A stretch of 64,000 nt of DNA. Source: Trichobilharzia szidati. Taxonomy: Eukaryota > Platyhelminthes > Trematoda > Strigeidida > Schistosomatidae. The notes under the pieces are model-generated. The model was not told where the DNA came from and did not search any database. It was given only the letters and a program-made list of their open reading frames with translations. The DNA lies in contig OX235279.1 in NCBI GenBank assembly GCA_944472155.2, positions 64,903,543 to 64,967,542 of the forward strand, given 5' to 3'. Positions 1-12,503 of this stretch are shown piece after piece. The translations under genes and the position numbers were made by a program. The number at the start of each line of letters is the position of its first letter. The first letter of the stretch is position 1.

Positions 1-3000
1 TACATACTTCTACATCGCATATGCCAATTTTTGCCTTGAAGCATATGACCGGCTGGTCCAAGGTGACTGTGGTACCTATTCTTTGAAAATTATTAGTTTG
101 CTGTTTTTTGATTAAGGTATTTACTCTTGGAAAAAGTGCATTACCAAGTTTAATAGCAACACAATTCTTGAGCTTTAAGTGTGTAGAACTAAGGTCCCCC
201 TGCTGTATGATGAATCTTAAACGATGAAGCATGTTTAATTAACCCTGCTCACTTAAGTGACAGCTAGTTAGACATACAAGGGTAATAGTCGATTACACCA
301 GAAAAGATGAAAAAGGTGGAAATATCTTAGCTGAATGCGATATAAATCCAGCTTCTAGTTTGAACCACTATTAACTGGTATTCGACAACGAGGAAATGAT
401 CAGTTCCTATAATAACTATATCAGGACAGCGTTTCACAACTACACCGTTCATAACCCCATTATTATAAAACTTCGGCAGACTCTTTATCTGTCAACAAGA
501 GTCACCAATAATTTCATGTTTGAAATCATACAGAAGCTCACTGAAGTCTGGGAGTTACAGATGACAAAGTTGTGACATACTGTTTCTACGCAACGACGAC
601 TTGGTTTCGATTTAGTACAAATCATACATATTAAATGTAAATTTGTCTTTTATTTTACGATGAATACCTGTAAAAACTATCCTAATCCCTAAAAACGAAA
701 TATTATTACTTTCAGGTAATATCCTGGTAACGCAAACTTTGAAAAAACCGCACCTTTCATTGCAATATCCAACATCCTTTCCATGAGACATTGCAAATTG
801 AATTGTTTATTTAGGTCCATTTCTTGTTTTTAAAGCATAGGTTATCGGTCATCGGTACATTTTCGTGTAAATTACCCCGCTTCTGGACTATCAAAGGCTT
901 GCTATACTCCGAGTGGTGCATAGATTGCTTATGTGTGGTTTCAGTGTGCTACGATCGTGATGCTTCTATGGATGTAGTTAATCCACTCATCCGCTGTTTC
1001 GTTTTGCCGCACCATTATTTAGCTTCCGCTTGAAGTGTTCCACTGAGGCATGATGTATACGGCTCCTGGTAGAGAGCTTCAGGACTGACAGACTTCAAGC
1101 GAAATGAAGCGGGTCCACTGTGTCTGGTTCACGATCCGTCGTGGGTGGCCACGACAAAGTCCATTGTGGATTAACGTTCAAATTTCTTTGTTTTCGATGG
1201 TTCAAGTCATTTGTAATCTACGTGTAATAAAGTCAATCTCCGCAATTTGGCATCCCACGCTTCAATGCGAAGATTCAGAAGCTCTTACCGAAAGATTGGC
1301 ATCCGTTTTAATAAAAGGCATTATGCACTTCAAGGATCAGTCATACATGCATTTTGCACAGTCTTGGAAAAACCTCGGGAGGGAGGACATCTCTCAATGC
1401 GTGACGTTTATATTAGTATATGCACTCACCACATCACCCTGCCAATTCCATCTTGTATCCAGTTTTCCCGTTAGAAGTCATGCTTTTTCATTACACCGGA
1501 GAATTAATCGTCACATGGAGAGTAACTTACCCTCCGCAACATTTGAGAACCTATTCGCATCATCTGACACTTCTTAGGGTTATGACGCATCTCCCAGAAT
1601 TCTCCGATTTGATCATCTGAACATTTTATCGATCTCAAATTGTGTGCCTCATTGGCGCAGAGCCAATCCAGTCAGTTCTGATAGCATGACAGATCACTGA
1701 TAAGTAGTAAGCATAGGTGGCTCTAGGAAGGGACCCCATGTAGCTCCAGATACGGAGCTCTGCCAGGATGGTCGTTTACTAGTGACTTCAGTACGGAATT
1801 CTCTTCCATTTAGCTGGTTCCACGAACTTGGGAGAAGCCGGCCACTAATAGTCTTCTGAGAAATTTTGTGAGCGAGATCATGTTGAGTGGCATGAAATGT
1901 CTCTTCAGAATCGGGGAGGTCATATAAACTGTAAAGTTCATATCCCACCATGATTTTCAGTGTTTCTATGTTGGTGAGAGATGCGTCACACATTATCTCC
2001 CTCACTTGAAACTGTGTTGTGCTTCATGGAATGCTATTCCATAGAGAGTGTAGTCTGATATTGTCCCCAATCAAGTTCTCAGATTCGTTCCTCTATTCTG
2101 AAGATATTATTACTGGTTTATATCTCGTTGCTTCTTGCAGAACCCCCCTTGAAAGTAAAGGAAGCATAACTACTTTTCACTCCCCTGGCAAATTCGCTGA
2201 TTCGACGGAGTGTTATAGTGTGTTACATTAGCACCCACAGAGAGCTTTTGAATGCTGTTTTAGAACAGAAGGTCGAATATCATTGCAGTCTGGGGACTTT
2301 CTACGGGCACGATCTTGCAGTTTCTCGAGCAACATCAAACAGTTAGCTCTGAAAATCCAATTAATCTTTCTCCTGATAAATTAACATTGAGAATGTTACG
2401 GCTTGCAGCGGTAATAATTGCATGCACTATGTGCTAATGACTGATTGAGATTAGTTGCATACTACACACATCAACCAGTATTGCTTGGTAAAGGGATCGA
2501 AGTGATCTTAACACTTGACGGCTATTTTGTCAGCTTGGAGATGCTCTCATTAGCTCTGTGCTAACTTGGACTCAGCTCAGAGGGCTAAGTCAGTCCGAAC
2601 TATCCTATTTCTCCTTCACTGTCTTATGATATCACGCCACTTATAAATGATGATCTGAATAATTTTGGTTTCTGAAGGAAACTGTAGAAATTTCACTTCC
2701 TCAAACTGCATACATTGGAAATTTTATTATAATAATACAACGGAGGTCATGAGACTTAGGTACGGATTTTTATTCAGGAGAAATATTGAGGAGTTTTGGA
2801 AGTTAGATAAATGTAATAATTCCAGAGTACCTTCCTGAAATCGCTTCGGATGTTAGTGATTTTTAATACAGCTTTCCGAGAAGCTTAATTCTGCATTCAC
2901 TTCAGCAAGTGTGAGTTATTCAAAAACCCATGGAGTTCCATCTCTTGTGAGTTATCCGTGCACTTTTTAAGATGATAGAATATATCCGTCAAGTTACTGC

Positions 3001-4799
3001 GATAAAAGGAGCAAAAGGATCAGTAAATATGTCTTTTCGCTACCACGTGGGTGTGTCAGGCTGAAGAGTCAGGAAAAATGACCGGTTTGGCGAGGCGAAC
3101 GGCCACACAATGATCATGAATATTAACCAGAAAGTATCAACCGGAAACGAGTTCGAAGACGCGCAAGCAGCGTAATTAACTAGTTTCTCAGAAGGTTTAC
3201 GTCGCCTTCAGAAAGCCGTTGTTTTTATTCTACAAACTTCCTTGTCGTTATCACTTAAAGTACCTGACCCCTCCCTGATTATTTCAAGAAGGCGTGCGTC
3301 GTGGTTCCACTCTTGAGATTTTAGATGTCGAAACCGAAAAGTGGGATATCTACAGCTCCTCTGATGCCTCTAAACTTGACCTTGAGGTTTCCTTATGATA
3401 AACAGTGGTCTGAGGCCGCATCCTCCAATGCATTACGTGCTTAATAGTCTGGGTCTTCAGCATCTTGAGTTTGCCGAGACGGCTTCTACTGTCTACATAT
3501 AGGTTGAGGAGTATCCACTTTTTGTTTTACCAAATTACCGTGAAACACAGATAATAGGGTGTGACTCTTGCTGTTATAAGTAGGCCGTGTCAAGTGACAA
3601 AGAATCCGAAGCAAGTGAGAACTTATGTCTCAACGATGAAGGTCTGGGAAAAGCCTCATTATTTGAAAGCTTCAAAGTTTCACATAAGGTGTTTTGTTGC
3701 CAGACTCACTCCTGGCTATATTTAGTGGCAAAACGTTTAGATTACAATTAAATTGATTAGTAATTAACATGAAGTAGAGCTTTCATGAGGCAATCAACAA
3801 TGAGACATTGACTAGAAGTGTTCGTTTCTGTAGAGCGAGATGATTCATGTGGTTTGAGAACTCTGGAACCTACACTTTTTCTCAATCAGTACATGGATTC
3901 TAAACGAAAATAAATAATAAATGAACTTGAGTACTTTTATCAGAGGAACCTTCAAACATTAATAAGGTTGGATAATCGTGCAATTCCTTATTACTATCAT
4001 GGAATTTAACATAATCTGAGTAAAATTCCAAACTCATCCAGAGAAGTTGACAACATGGTATCTTTCAATTTGCTTAGAAAGGTCTATTCACATGCCCAAT
4101 CAACGGAATACAAGCAGAATTTTAACCAACAACGTTTCAAATTCCTGTCTATTATAAAGGCATGACGATAAGAAAACAACTGACACAGATCGCTAAAGAA
4201 GGTCTGGAAAAAGCTGAGGCAGTGGCAAACTACTTCTATGGATATCTGGAGTAAGAAAGCCTGTTGAAGTTTAGGTAGAGCACGACGGATACTAACGCAA
4301 CTTCCTGCACCGACGATTCTCACATTATTCTTTTCAACGTACACCTAAGGCAAACTGAATCACCATATTGATTGTTCAAAATAAGAAATATATTTCCGGG
4401 TCAAAATCTTAATGCCAAGATGATTGCTTACTATTTGGGTATTATGCACGAACGGACGAAAGTAACACACCCGCGAGGAAAGTAGCGTCATTGCTTGACG
4501 GTAAGCATTCACGTCAACAATTCGACTAAAGCAGTGTGGGTCAGTAACCAGTGTTAAGTAATGATTACTGTAGGCTAATAATATTGGGGAATTATCTACA
4601 CCTTCGGGTCATTTACCCAGAACTTTTCGTCAGTCACGGAATCAGCACTCGCCACATCGCGAGAGAACGAGATAAGTTGTGGTGATATCTCCCAAAACAT
4701 CAGTAAGTAAAACGAAACTCATGGAAGTCAGGCAGACGTGATCATCTTAAATCAAGGATACTCAAGTACCTGGGATATATGCCCCTTTGATTATTATCT
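1..4799. other. unassigned sequence, no gene recognised
   Basis: I see no convincing gene here. The open frames (the longest about 157 codons at 1104-1577, and about 103 codons on the minus strand at 1694-2005) overlap other frames, show no motif I recognise, and have no clear splice sites. The stretch is probably intergenic or intronic sequence with old repeats too decayed to classify by eye. The 5' exons of a neighbouring gene could be hidden here. Confidence 0.4.
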
Positions 4800-5465
4800 G
4801 CCGGCTGTTCTACCTACATGGAAGGATTTACGTTCTAGCCAGCAAACCGTCGGCATTTTAGTTTCACCAGCGCCATCGTGAAGATACTAGAAAGTTTAAT
4901 TGCAGTGTGCTAAAAAAATGACTTTCTATGCAGTACTTAGCACGGTTGTGTGAGGAATCTGGTGTGACTAACAGGCCTCCTCAAAGCATAGAGGACTCAG
5001 CCAGTTCTAGTTAAAGCCTGAAATTATCCTCGTGGATATCAGCACAGCTTTCGTAAAAATAATTCATACAAGAGTGCCGAAGAATAATCAAAGTTTGGGA
5101 ATAACTGGTGGTCCGCTCAACTGCCTCAAGGAGTTATATTCGAGCACAGTGCCCAAATTTTATACTTATATCAATAAGGAGACAGGGAGCTAGGTTCGAC
5201 CTAGAGAAAGGTACATATTGGTGAGCAACTGGGCACGTACTCGGTTCTCTCTTATTTTCTGTGCATATCAAAGGACTACCAGACCCACCTAGATACTTAT
5301 GGTCCTGTATGCATATGACCCAAAAATTAGGAGACAGATCAAGAAAATGGCTTCCGTCACAAACATGTCTTAACAATATCTGAAACTGATTCAGAGAATG
5401 GATGATCCCCATCAACAAAGAAAAGGTGCAACCGTACCAATCGAGCATGCAAATTTTGGACTAGA
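4800..5465 (+). pseudogene. decayed CR1-like non-LTR reverse transcriptase
   Basis: Reading the + strand across several frames gives the RT blocks of a CR1/Jockey-type element in the right order. They are a fingers block (HFSFTSAIVKILESLI, about 4855-4905), the first palm aspartate block (VDISTAFVKIIHTRV then LGITGGPLNCLK, about 5032-5130), the block that usually reads QGSVLGPLLF (here GHVLGSLLFSVHIKGLP, about 5229-5280), and the catalytic F/YADD block, here VLYAYD (about 5302-5320). The spacing between the first palm block and the YADD position, about 280 nt, fits the family. Several stops and frameshifts interrupt it, and the second aspartate pair is damaged, so it is dead. The clade is inferred from motif style only. 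Long minus-strand frames over this region are shadows. Confidence 0.68.
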
Positions 5466-6402
5466 AAACCTGTAGTATGACTCACTGAGACATGAAGATA
5501 TGAAAGTGCATCAGTTGACAGTCATACAGCAACACAAGCACTGCGTGCAAATGACCTATCTCCTTAAAATCCCATGCACCATTCGGGGGTAGACAACTAA
5601 GTTTTTCATTTTTCTTCTTTACATTCTCTCCGTCTTACTCTCCTGACAACTCTAACTACGCTTATTATTATCTATATATATCAAATTCAAATTTAATCAA
5701 CTGACTGTTGTTACGTTTTCTTTATGTTTTTCTGTCTGTTAGGCTGAATAACTTCCCTAATTATGTCTATTATTATTATAATCTGTTATGTTTTGACGAT
5801 GATACTGGAGGACTAACTGGTGAAAGGATCAACTCCATTCACAGTAGTAACAGTCTTAACACACCTTATACTACAAACCACATATAATTAATCGCTGCAC
5901 TACTCCTTTTGGAGTCAACCAAAGCTACGGCAGTCGAGTGGCAAGACGAGCTACGCAGACGTTTACCGAAGATCAGGAACCTCTACCTCACAATCAAGAG
6001 GCGAGCACAAAGAAATCAAATTGATTTACAGCTCGTAAAAATGATATTGGAGTTGATGTTGGCAAATACGCAAGAATTCAGTCATTAGGCGGCTCTTTCG
6101 GAGCTAATGCTTACATTTATTCATGGTAAGTCTGAAGTTGGGTTGCTTTGTGATTATGATGGCCAGTATAACATTCTTGCGTTCTGATTAGGGAGTTTTA
6201 CCTTGTATAGTTTATTATATTGAATTAAATCTTAATGATCGGTCAGTATGAGTGTATTTTACGTAAGGTTTTATCGCTTTATTCTGCCCAAAATGATTTA
6301 GAAAATTTGTTCTTACCCATCTTTGGTTTCTAAGTGGTCTTGATTGCATAATCCAGTTTACACTGTTGTGATTTAGTATGTTTTACAGTAGTTTTGAGTT
6401 GC
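5466..6402. other. intergenic or 5' region of the TMEM11-like gene
   Basis: AT-rich sequence lies to about 5890. A stretch at about 5933-6090 then stays open for about 50 codons (VEWQDELRRRLPKIRNLYL and on) before a TAG, and it lacks a convincing start codon. It could be part of a 5' exon or old transposon sequence; I do not recognise it. A strong donor-like site, GTAAGT, lies at 6126-6131 (see the candidate first exon). Confidence 0.3.
6107..6125 (+). CDS. TMEM11: candidate first coding exon of TMEM11-like gene
   Basis: An ATG at 6107 opens six codons (MLTFIH) and a phase-1 G, directly followed by a near-consensus donor (G|GTAAGT). If this joins the acceptor ATAG ending at 8277, the next codon becomes GTC and the reading frame of the conserved exon is kept. 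The frame match and strong donor are visible. Use of this ATG is inference, because the N-terminus of TMEM11 proteins is poorly conserved. Other upstream exons are equally possible, and full-length transcript reads would decide. Confidence 0.25.
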
Positions 6403-6446
6403 ACCAAAGGTTTGCGAGTGTATCGATACAGTCGCGAACCTTTGGT
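6403..6446. repeat. 44-bp near-perfect palindrome
   Basis: The 44 bases are their own reverse complement except at two symmetric pairs, with no spacer; the centre is ATCGAT and the arms begin ACCAAAGG and end CCTTTGGT. It explains why a + strand frame (6394-6648) and a minus-strand frame (6330-6578) translate to similar peptides, so neither is a gene. It could be a folded-back transposon end or a small cruciform; no flanking target duplication was identified. Confidence 0.75.
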
Positions 6447-8277
6447 CATGATACATACTAACAGGTCAGCGTTGAAATTCCTCAGAATGCAACATTTCAA
6501 TTCGTCACACTTCGTAAATTCAGCAGGTATGCTGAATAATCTATCTAAATTTCTTTCGAACTCATGTCTTGCAATCATCGTTTTATTTATCTGGATTAGC
6601 TATGTATTATTGAGGATTATAGTTTCGTTGGTGTGTTCGGCATCTTAGTGTCTACTTATGCTTCGTCCCGTAAATAAGCTGCGCTTCCTTTATGACGATA
6701 CAGCGTCGAAGTGTCTCGTTAAAATGCATCAATTCAACTACCCACTCTTCGAAGTAGGACATCAAAGGTAACAAAGGTGAAGATAATGCGATCGATAAAG
6801 TTGTGTCAGTTCAAACATAGTTTAAAGAGATAGTGTGAGAATTCACATGTCTTCATTTGTGGTCTTCCACGCCTTGGTAGGTTTCATTTACTTCATCGCA
6901 CGCTAATATTTCTCATGAAGTCCCTTTTTCTGTGTACCATTTCGAAATGTAGCAACATGTACTAGTGCTCTTCTCTAGTGAATTCCACGATCTTAAGCTC
7001 TAGCGATTGACTTAATAAGTGGTTTGCATTTATATTTTAGTTTATTTATTGTGGGTTAAAAGCCTAAAGAGTAGTCCCTTGTAATTTCAAGCAAGTGTTT
7101 GGGAGTTGCCGAATTATTAGGTGACAATACTGACTTATCTCATTGCCTTGTGTATATCTCGGCAATTATTTTACATTGACTCACTACGAATAACGCAGAA
7201 TTCAAGACATTCAAGAGTGAGGTTTAGTTAAATTGATACCATGTATCTACCCATTGTAACATATAGGATGAAAAAGTGCGTGTTTTCTAATTTATGACAA
7301 GACAATAGTCATCTTTAGAGATTTTGTAATCTTCAAGTCAGTTGTGTGGTCGGAGAAACCGACAGTGGGGTTAATCTTTTAGACAGCAACTTCAGCTAAA
7401 TTAGCTGCTAAAAGCAATAAGTACCACTACAACAAAATTGCTTTTCAAGAATACAAAAATGATTTCAGTAACGGGTTGGAAGACCAATTGTAGTTTCACG
7501 TAGTTGATAATATCACTTAGATGTAAGCTTTAAATAAAATGAATTCTTCGGTTAACTGGAATTCACTACTTCCCCTATGCACTGGTTTTAGCAGCTAGTT
7601 GCCAAGATTGAATTTTTCACATATCTGGATATAATCCGCAGTTGTTTTGGAGGGTTAGTAGTACTGTCAGATCACCTAGGCTAAAGTTAGTGAATTGGAA
7701 TTCGATGTCGATGACTTACACCTACACTTATTTTGAATGGAGATTATTCTAGTAAGGTGAACTTGTGCATGGTAGCTTTACATATAGATCACCTTTTTAT
7801 ATTTAAAATAAGTATTAACGTTACAATATGATGTAGTGCGGCAGTGTCGTATGACTTATTTCGCAAATGTTTTTTAATTACGTACACTGTTGTGACTAAT
7901 CTTAGACTTCCGCCTTCATCCGTAGCAGTAAAGCAGTGCATAACATGCTTAGGCAAGTACTTCTGATGGGAATAAATTGGTGATTTCTAACCTAGTCTGA
8001 GTACAAGTTCAGTAGGCAAACGTTCTTATTGGTGGGACTGACTTGCTCGAAAGAGATTATTCATATATCTGGCTCTAAGTCGCACCCTAAGAGCTAATTT
8101 TACTACTCAGTCGCTCAGTATTTAGTCCGATGCTGAACCTACTGACTGAAACTTGAAACTTTATAATCTATTTTATACGTTTTGACTTTAGTTTTTATAC
8201 ACTGATTTGCTCTACAACCTCATGCATTTATTGTTTCTTCAATAAATAAATTGTGCACCTTTCCATAAAGGCCATAG
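6447..8277. other. AT-rich sequence upstream of the conserved TMEM11 exon
   Basis: No gene or recognisable mobile element is seen in this stretch. If the candidate exon at 6107-6125 is right, this is intron 1, ending in the pyrimidine-containing tract and ATAG acceptor before 8278. An in-frame TAA at 8247-8249 means the conserved reading frame cannot extend far upstream without splicing. Confidence 0.4.
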
Positions 8278-8475
8278 TCAACAGCAAGAAGACATATGCC
8301 ATCATCCGTGCAATATACAATCATAGTCACTCTCCGGAGGATTTTGAACGGGAATTAGACTTTGTATTAAGTCGGAAAGTATGTATGGTTATTATCGAAC
8401 CAGAATCTCTGGGTGAAGTTACATGGCGTTGGATTCGTACGGGAAACTGGCTACACAAAACAGCTGTTATATCAG
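8278..8475 (+). CDS. TMEM11: TMEM11/PMI orthologue, conserved internal exon
   Basis: This exon encodes the N-terminal, matrix-side part of a TMEM11 family protein. Family hallmarks are visible: the IYN motif followed by an acidic FERELDF helix, then VIIEPESLG, then W.RTGNWLHKTAVISG, which leads into the first membrane segment. In animals TMEM11 (Drosophila PMI) is a small mitochondrial inner-membrane protein that associates with the cristae-organising MICOS machinery and controls cristae shape and mitochondrial form. The 3' end is a clear donor, CAG|GTAGTA, at 8475/8476. The leftover G pairs with GA at 15014 to make a glycine codon, and the frame continues perfectly into the last exon. The 5' end is less sure: I chose the ATAG acceptor at 8276-8277 because the frame is closed by a stop at 8247. 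The frame contains no stop, unlike the surrounding repeats. Confidence 0.8.
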
Positions 8476-9059
8476 GTAGTATATAACTTCGGTTTTTTGC
8501 TTTCATCTTTTATGTTTACTCGTACGGGTTATTAACATTTGGTGTCCTTGCTGTTGTTTGATTACTAATGCATTCCTTCAGTTATTTGGTACATATTTTT
8601 TCATTACCTTAACTGTTACTTGTATATATTAATCGTTTTATTGGACAATCATTAATATCCATTTCCGCTAAACCAAGCAGTCAAAGTAATCAATTTGCAT
8701 TCTGTTTACGAGAACATTTTGTCAGTGAACGTGTAATATGTTCATTTTTACTGGAGCATCCTCTAACATATTTTTACTTGAGATTTCCGATTGAATTTGT
8801 AATGTCCTACAAATATGTGCCATCTAACCCTAGAATGATTGTGGGAACACTCGATACGTAGTAGGAGGTCCACATAAACTTAAAGCCCGGCTAAGTGAAG
8901 AAAATTGTTTTCAATAAATTATTTTTAGGTTTTGACTGTGTTAAAATATTTATCATTATAATAGCCAGTTATGAAGCCGATACATTTTTATGTAGGATAA
9001 AAGTTATAAGGGGAAGCGAAATAAATAGTATTTGTGTAACAAAAATGGTTACTTAAAAG

Positions 9060-10170
9060 CCGATTACCACAAAACAGATTTCCAGCAAATCGTCGAAATA
9101 AATCAAAAGGAGACACAGATACACAGTGTAAAAACTACATACAGACAGGTGACTTAATTGTTTCTTCTATTGAAATCAAACAATTTGAATCAGTTTTAGT
9201 AGACTGCTACTATCAGTATAGGCAGAATAATAAGACTACGTCTCAATATACTAACCAAAGAGCCTTGGGAGGCTGTAAAATAAAAATAAATGTAAACAAA
9301 TTCATTACTACACCGGACAAGGGGCCTAGAGTCGTAATTATGAACAGGCATGATTACATAGAAGAAACGAATTCAATACTGGTGGATGAGAACAAGTTAC
9401 AGAAGCCGAAACTATGGGAAACCAAACTGGTAAAGTGAAGAAAAACAGCACTAACTCACTAAAGAAACTAAGCGAAGGATATTTCTTACTGACAACATAT
9501 GCAAACCTAAAATCCGCAGACACTACTATTTTACGTATGAACGATTTACCAAAAGTGCACATTAGGATTGCCACTCCTTTCCATCCTCCATATGTCACAA
9601 TCGCCTTACTATATGACTGCTAAGTATTTGGTACAGTTACTTCAACCTCTGCTTGATTAACTAGTGAACTACAGTGTTCAGAAATACTTTTGGCTTTGTC
9701 ATGAAAATAAAAAACCTAATCAAAACCGAGAAATATATGGCGTCGCTTGATGTCACATATCAACTCACTAACGTCTTTCTGGATGAGACTGTTGGTTATA
9801 CCCACAAACAGATGATCGGTCGACATTCCTATTGCTTATCTGAAGGAACTACTGCTTCAGTGTACAATAAATGTTAAGTTCATATGTAGTAATGAAATGT
9901 ACAGACAAGCTAATGAAGTAGCTATGGAATCTGCAGTAAGTCGCTGTACTTGGGGACAGTTTGCTCCGAAGACTATTTAGAGAGAAAAAAAGCTTCACGT
10001 CATCCAGATTATTTTAAGCGACAATAGATGTCTGATAAGGTGTATGAAAGTCAATTATAGTTTATAACAGTCACAAAAATGAACTAGCTAGGGTAGAGAA
10101 GTATCCGTTATATTCGCATCTGCAGTTCAAGGAAAGTACCTTCATGGAGATTCTATTCCAACGTGTAACC
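9060..10170 (+). pseudogene. decayed Penelope-like element, RT part
   Basis: Frames on the + strand read as the N-terminal and RT regions of a Penelope-like retroelement. I see VDCYYQYRQNNKTTSQ (about 9200-9250), the PLE block TPDKGPRVVIMNRHDYIE (about 9311-9365, usually RPDKG-GVVIMNRxDY), FVMKIKNLIKTEKYMASLDV followed by TNVFLDETVGY (about 9690-9800, the first palm block), and FICSNEMYRQANEVAMESA (about 9875-9935, usually FYRQxDGVAMGSPL). A weak match to the post-RT part follows near 10118-10160. Stops and frameshifts are frequent and no intact GIY-YIG endonuclease follows, so this is a dead 5' fragment in the TMEM11 intron, in the same orientation as the gene. Confidence 0.78.
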
Positions 10171-11289
10171 TAAACAATAAAAAGGACTTCCTAATTTGGA
10201 AATCTGTTCCTATACTTCAGTAGCCGTCTAATGTTATCCCAAAACTGAGAGGTGTTTAACTTAATCTTGGTTCTTTATCATGCATAAGCGGTTTTAGCTG
10301 TTCATGTGGTCCTAGTTAAATCATTTGGTAGGTTTGTCTACGAATTCAAAAATATTTACAAGCATCATTTAGGAAGGGTGTAATCAGACCCATAAAAGGT
10401 TCAATTCTATCATACTCGATAGACAGGACATCTCATTGACTCTAACATAACCATTAGGGTTATATATCACATTCCCAAGTTAATATCACACATAGTTCAC
10501 TTACATCTTGGGTATTCAGCTAAAGCTATTCCAGTTATCTCGGTTAAGTTAACCACTTTTAGACGTTATTTCCATCGCCAACCTTGTATTAGAAGTTTTC
10601 CTTCGCTCCAAAGGAATATCTCCCTCTTTTTATTTGTTCAAATAGTTTTCGTCACAATGTCCTATAATTTATACAATTCATTGTAGCGTTCTTCAAACTA
10701 GAAAACTTTTGTATATTTATTCAAATCACCATGTTTTTCATACAAATGTGATTTGTTGTGACACCTCAAAAGTTAATGTTATCCTACGTGAAAATGTGTT
10801 GTCTGTATAACTGGCTATTATTGTAATTATAAGAAATATTTTATACAGTTAGAACCTGAAAATAATTTATTGAAAAGAATATTCTTCGTCCAGATCAAAT
10901 TTTAATTCATGGTATAGGAATATGTCAGACTTTTAAATCGTCTAAATAGGTTTATTAATGGGAATTTAATAAGAAAAGTCTTTTCTTAACGTAAAGAAGA
11001 AATCACGCCTCCAATAATTTATTTCTTAATTAACAATTTCTGTGTACATCTGATGATTGTCTCAATAGATTACAGTGCAATCCAACCTCGATCTTTGTTA
11101 TCGTGATTCGTCTTCTTTTGACCCCTTAAATATCACTGCATTTCACTTAGTCGTTTAGGAAATCTGCATATAACCAGATTGTTGAAAGTGTACTATGCGA
11201 ACATGTCACGCATATGTGGTGGATTATTTTTCTTGTTATCCAGTCAAGATTGGATTTGAAATCCTATACCTTGTTATTTTGTTTTAGAC

Positions 11290-11443
11290 AACACAATAAG
11301 AAGATGTAGTTTATCTGAAACGTGTAATGTATTGGCGCAACACATTTCGGACATTCTGATCACACACATACTTGTCATACACAGTTTTTACAGAAGGCAA
11401 GAAGGCATGAATAATTACAATACAGGTCAGATTGTGTACAGGT
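11290..11443 (+). repeat. inverted repeat arm 1 flanking a PLE fragment
   Basis: This stretch is an inverted copy of 12633-12782, about 150 bp long, nearly identical apart from a short insertion and a few substitutions; it starts AACACAATAAG and ends GTGTACAGGT. It lies just beyond the 3' end of the minus-strand PLE. PLEs are known to carry terminal pLTRs that can be in inverted order, so this may be one such terminus. That assignment is inference from position. Confidence 0.75.
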
Positions 11444-11568
11444 CTAGGTCACAAATAATGGGTAGGGAGATGCAAAGGTGTGGGTAAAAAAGAGAAAAAG
11501 AGAAAAAACAAAGCAAAGAAGGGGTTGAAAATATTATGTAGTAAGTTGGTCCTTGGTTCTAAATTGGG

Positions 11569-12462
11569 TTACCAAGGCAGGTTTAAGGTAATAACAAATA
11601 ACTTTTGGACACATAAGACAGGTTTAAGTCTTTTTATGGCTAAGGCTTCAATGAATTTTAGTATGTGGCCCAAGCTTGTTTTATACATGGGCTTAAAGGC
11701 ACGGTTGAAATCAACCTTATGACCCGTCTGTTTAATGCTCTTCGCTATAGATGATGTTGGAGATCTATTTCCAGGGTCAGTTGTGTCTAGAGATTTTATT
11801 TGTTGTTGCAGCCACTTTGGAATGTGTTCTGTAGCCTTCACCTGCAGAGACCGATGGGTCCTCCCTATATACGTGTTTCCACACATACATGTAAATTGAT
11901 AAACACAGTGGGATGTGACACTATCGTTCGGATGCTGCGTGGGTTTACAGGACAGCATAGTTCTCGTTTTCTCTATGAAGATAAGTTTAGCTGAATAATT
12001 AGTTCTATTAATTGCGGCTTTGTGGTTTTGTCTAGTGACCAGACCTTGCTGATCACCTCTGAACGGCAAGGATATGTAAACATCCTTTTTGGGAGCTGAT
12101 TGGATTGGTAGAGGTCTATGGTTAACACTTGCGTAACGCCTTACAAATCTCAGTGGGTAATTGTTATCTAACAATATTTCAGTGAGGTGTTGTTTTTCTT
12201 CTTCAGTTATATTGGCAGTACATAGACGGTGAATGCGCTTGAACAAACGCTTAACCAACGCCTTTTAATACTGTAGTGGACAAAAACTATGATAATTTAG
12301 GTACTGTCCCGTCCATATGGACTTTCTGTAGACAGAACGTTTTACTGACTCATCTCGGTGGGTTATGAGTACATCTAAAAATGGCAGGCAACCATTATTC
12401 TCTTTAACGTATGTTAGCGATATACTGTTTTGTACTCTGTTGATCTGGTTCAGGATTTCCAT
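11569..12462 (-). pseudogene. PLE 3' half: RT tail plus GIY-YIG endonuclease
   Basis: The minus strand encodes the C-terminal half of a Penelope-like protein in one frame interrupted by a single TAA at 12265-12267. The first part (12462-12268) is the RT thumb region with FLDVLITHRDES, VYRKSIWTGQYLNYHSFCP. After the stop comes the linker with VKRLFKRIHRLCT, then the GIY-YIG nuclease core CVYQFTCMCGNTYIGRT with the downstream EH (about residues 118-145 of the second segment). The end is the typical FVITLNLPW followed by a stop. GIY-YIG endonucleases nick target DNA for PLE insertion. The RT catalytic core is absent, so this is a truncated dead copy, but its endonuclease frame is one of the best preserved in the window. 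It is opposite in direction to the host gene. Confidence 0.85.
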
Positions 12463-12471
12463 ATATATATA

Positions 12472-12503
12472 CTGACGAAGAGTCCCAAACTAGGACGAAA
12501 CAG
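12472..12503 (+). ncRNA. hammerhead-ribozyme-like motif (decayed)
   Basis: The motif reads CTGACGA, then GTCC-CAAACTA-GGAC (stem-loop II), then GAAAC. This is the order of the hammerhead core CUGAUGA, stem II, GAAA known from the schistosome Sm-alpha SINE-like repeats. Two departures suggest loss of activity: T to C in the CUGAUGA box, and three extra bases (AGA) before stem II. A second copy (60490-60521) shares the AGA, so the insertion may be a family trait. Stems I and III were not resolved by eye. Confidence 0.6.

Noticed and set aside
1104..1577. 157-codon + strand frame as a gene
   Set aside because: It overlaps two other frames, has no recognisable motif, repeat structure or splice context, and is of a length expected by chance over 64 kb on six frames.
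6330..6648. Two overlapping opposite-strand frames with similar peptides
   Set aside because: The similarity is caused by the 44-bp palindrome at 6403-6446; there is no coding signature.
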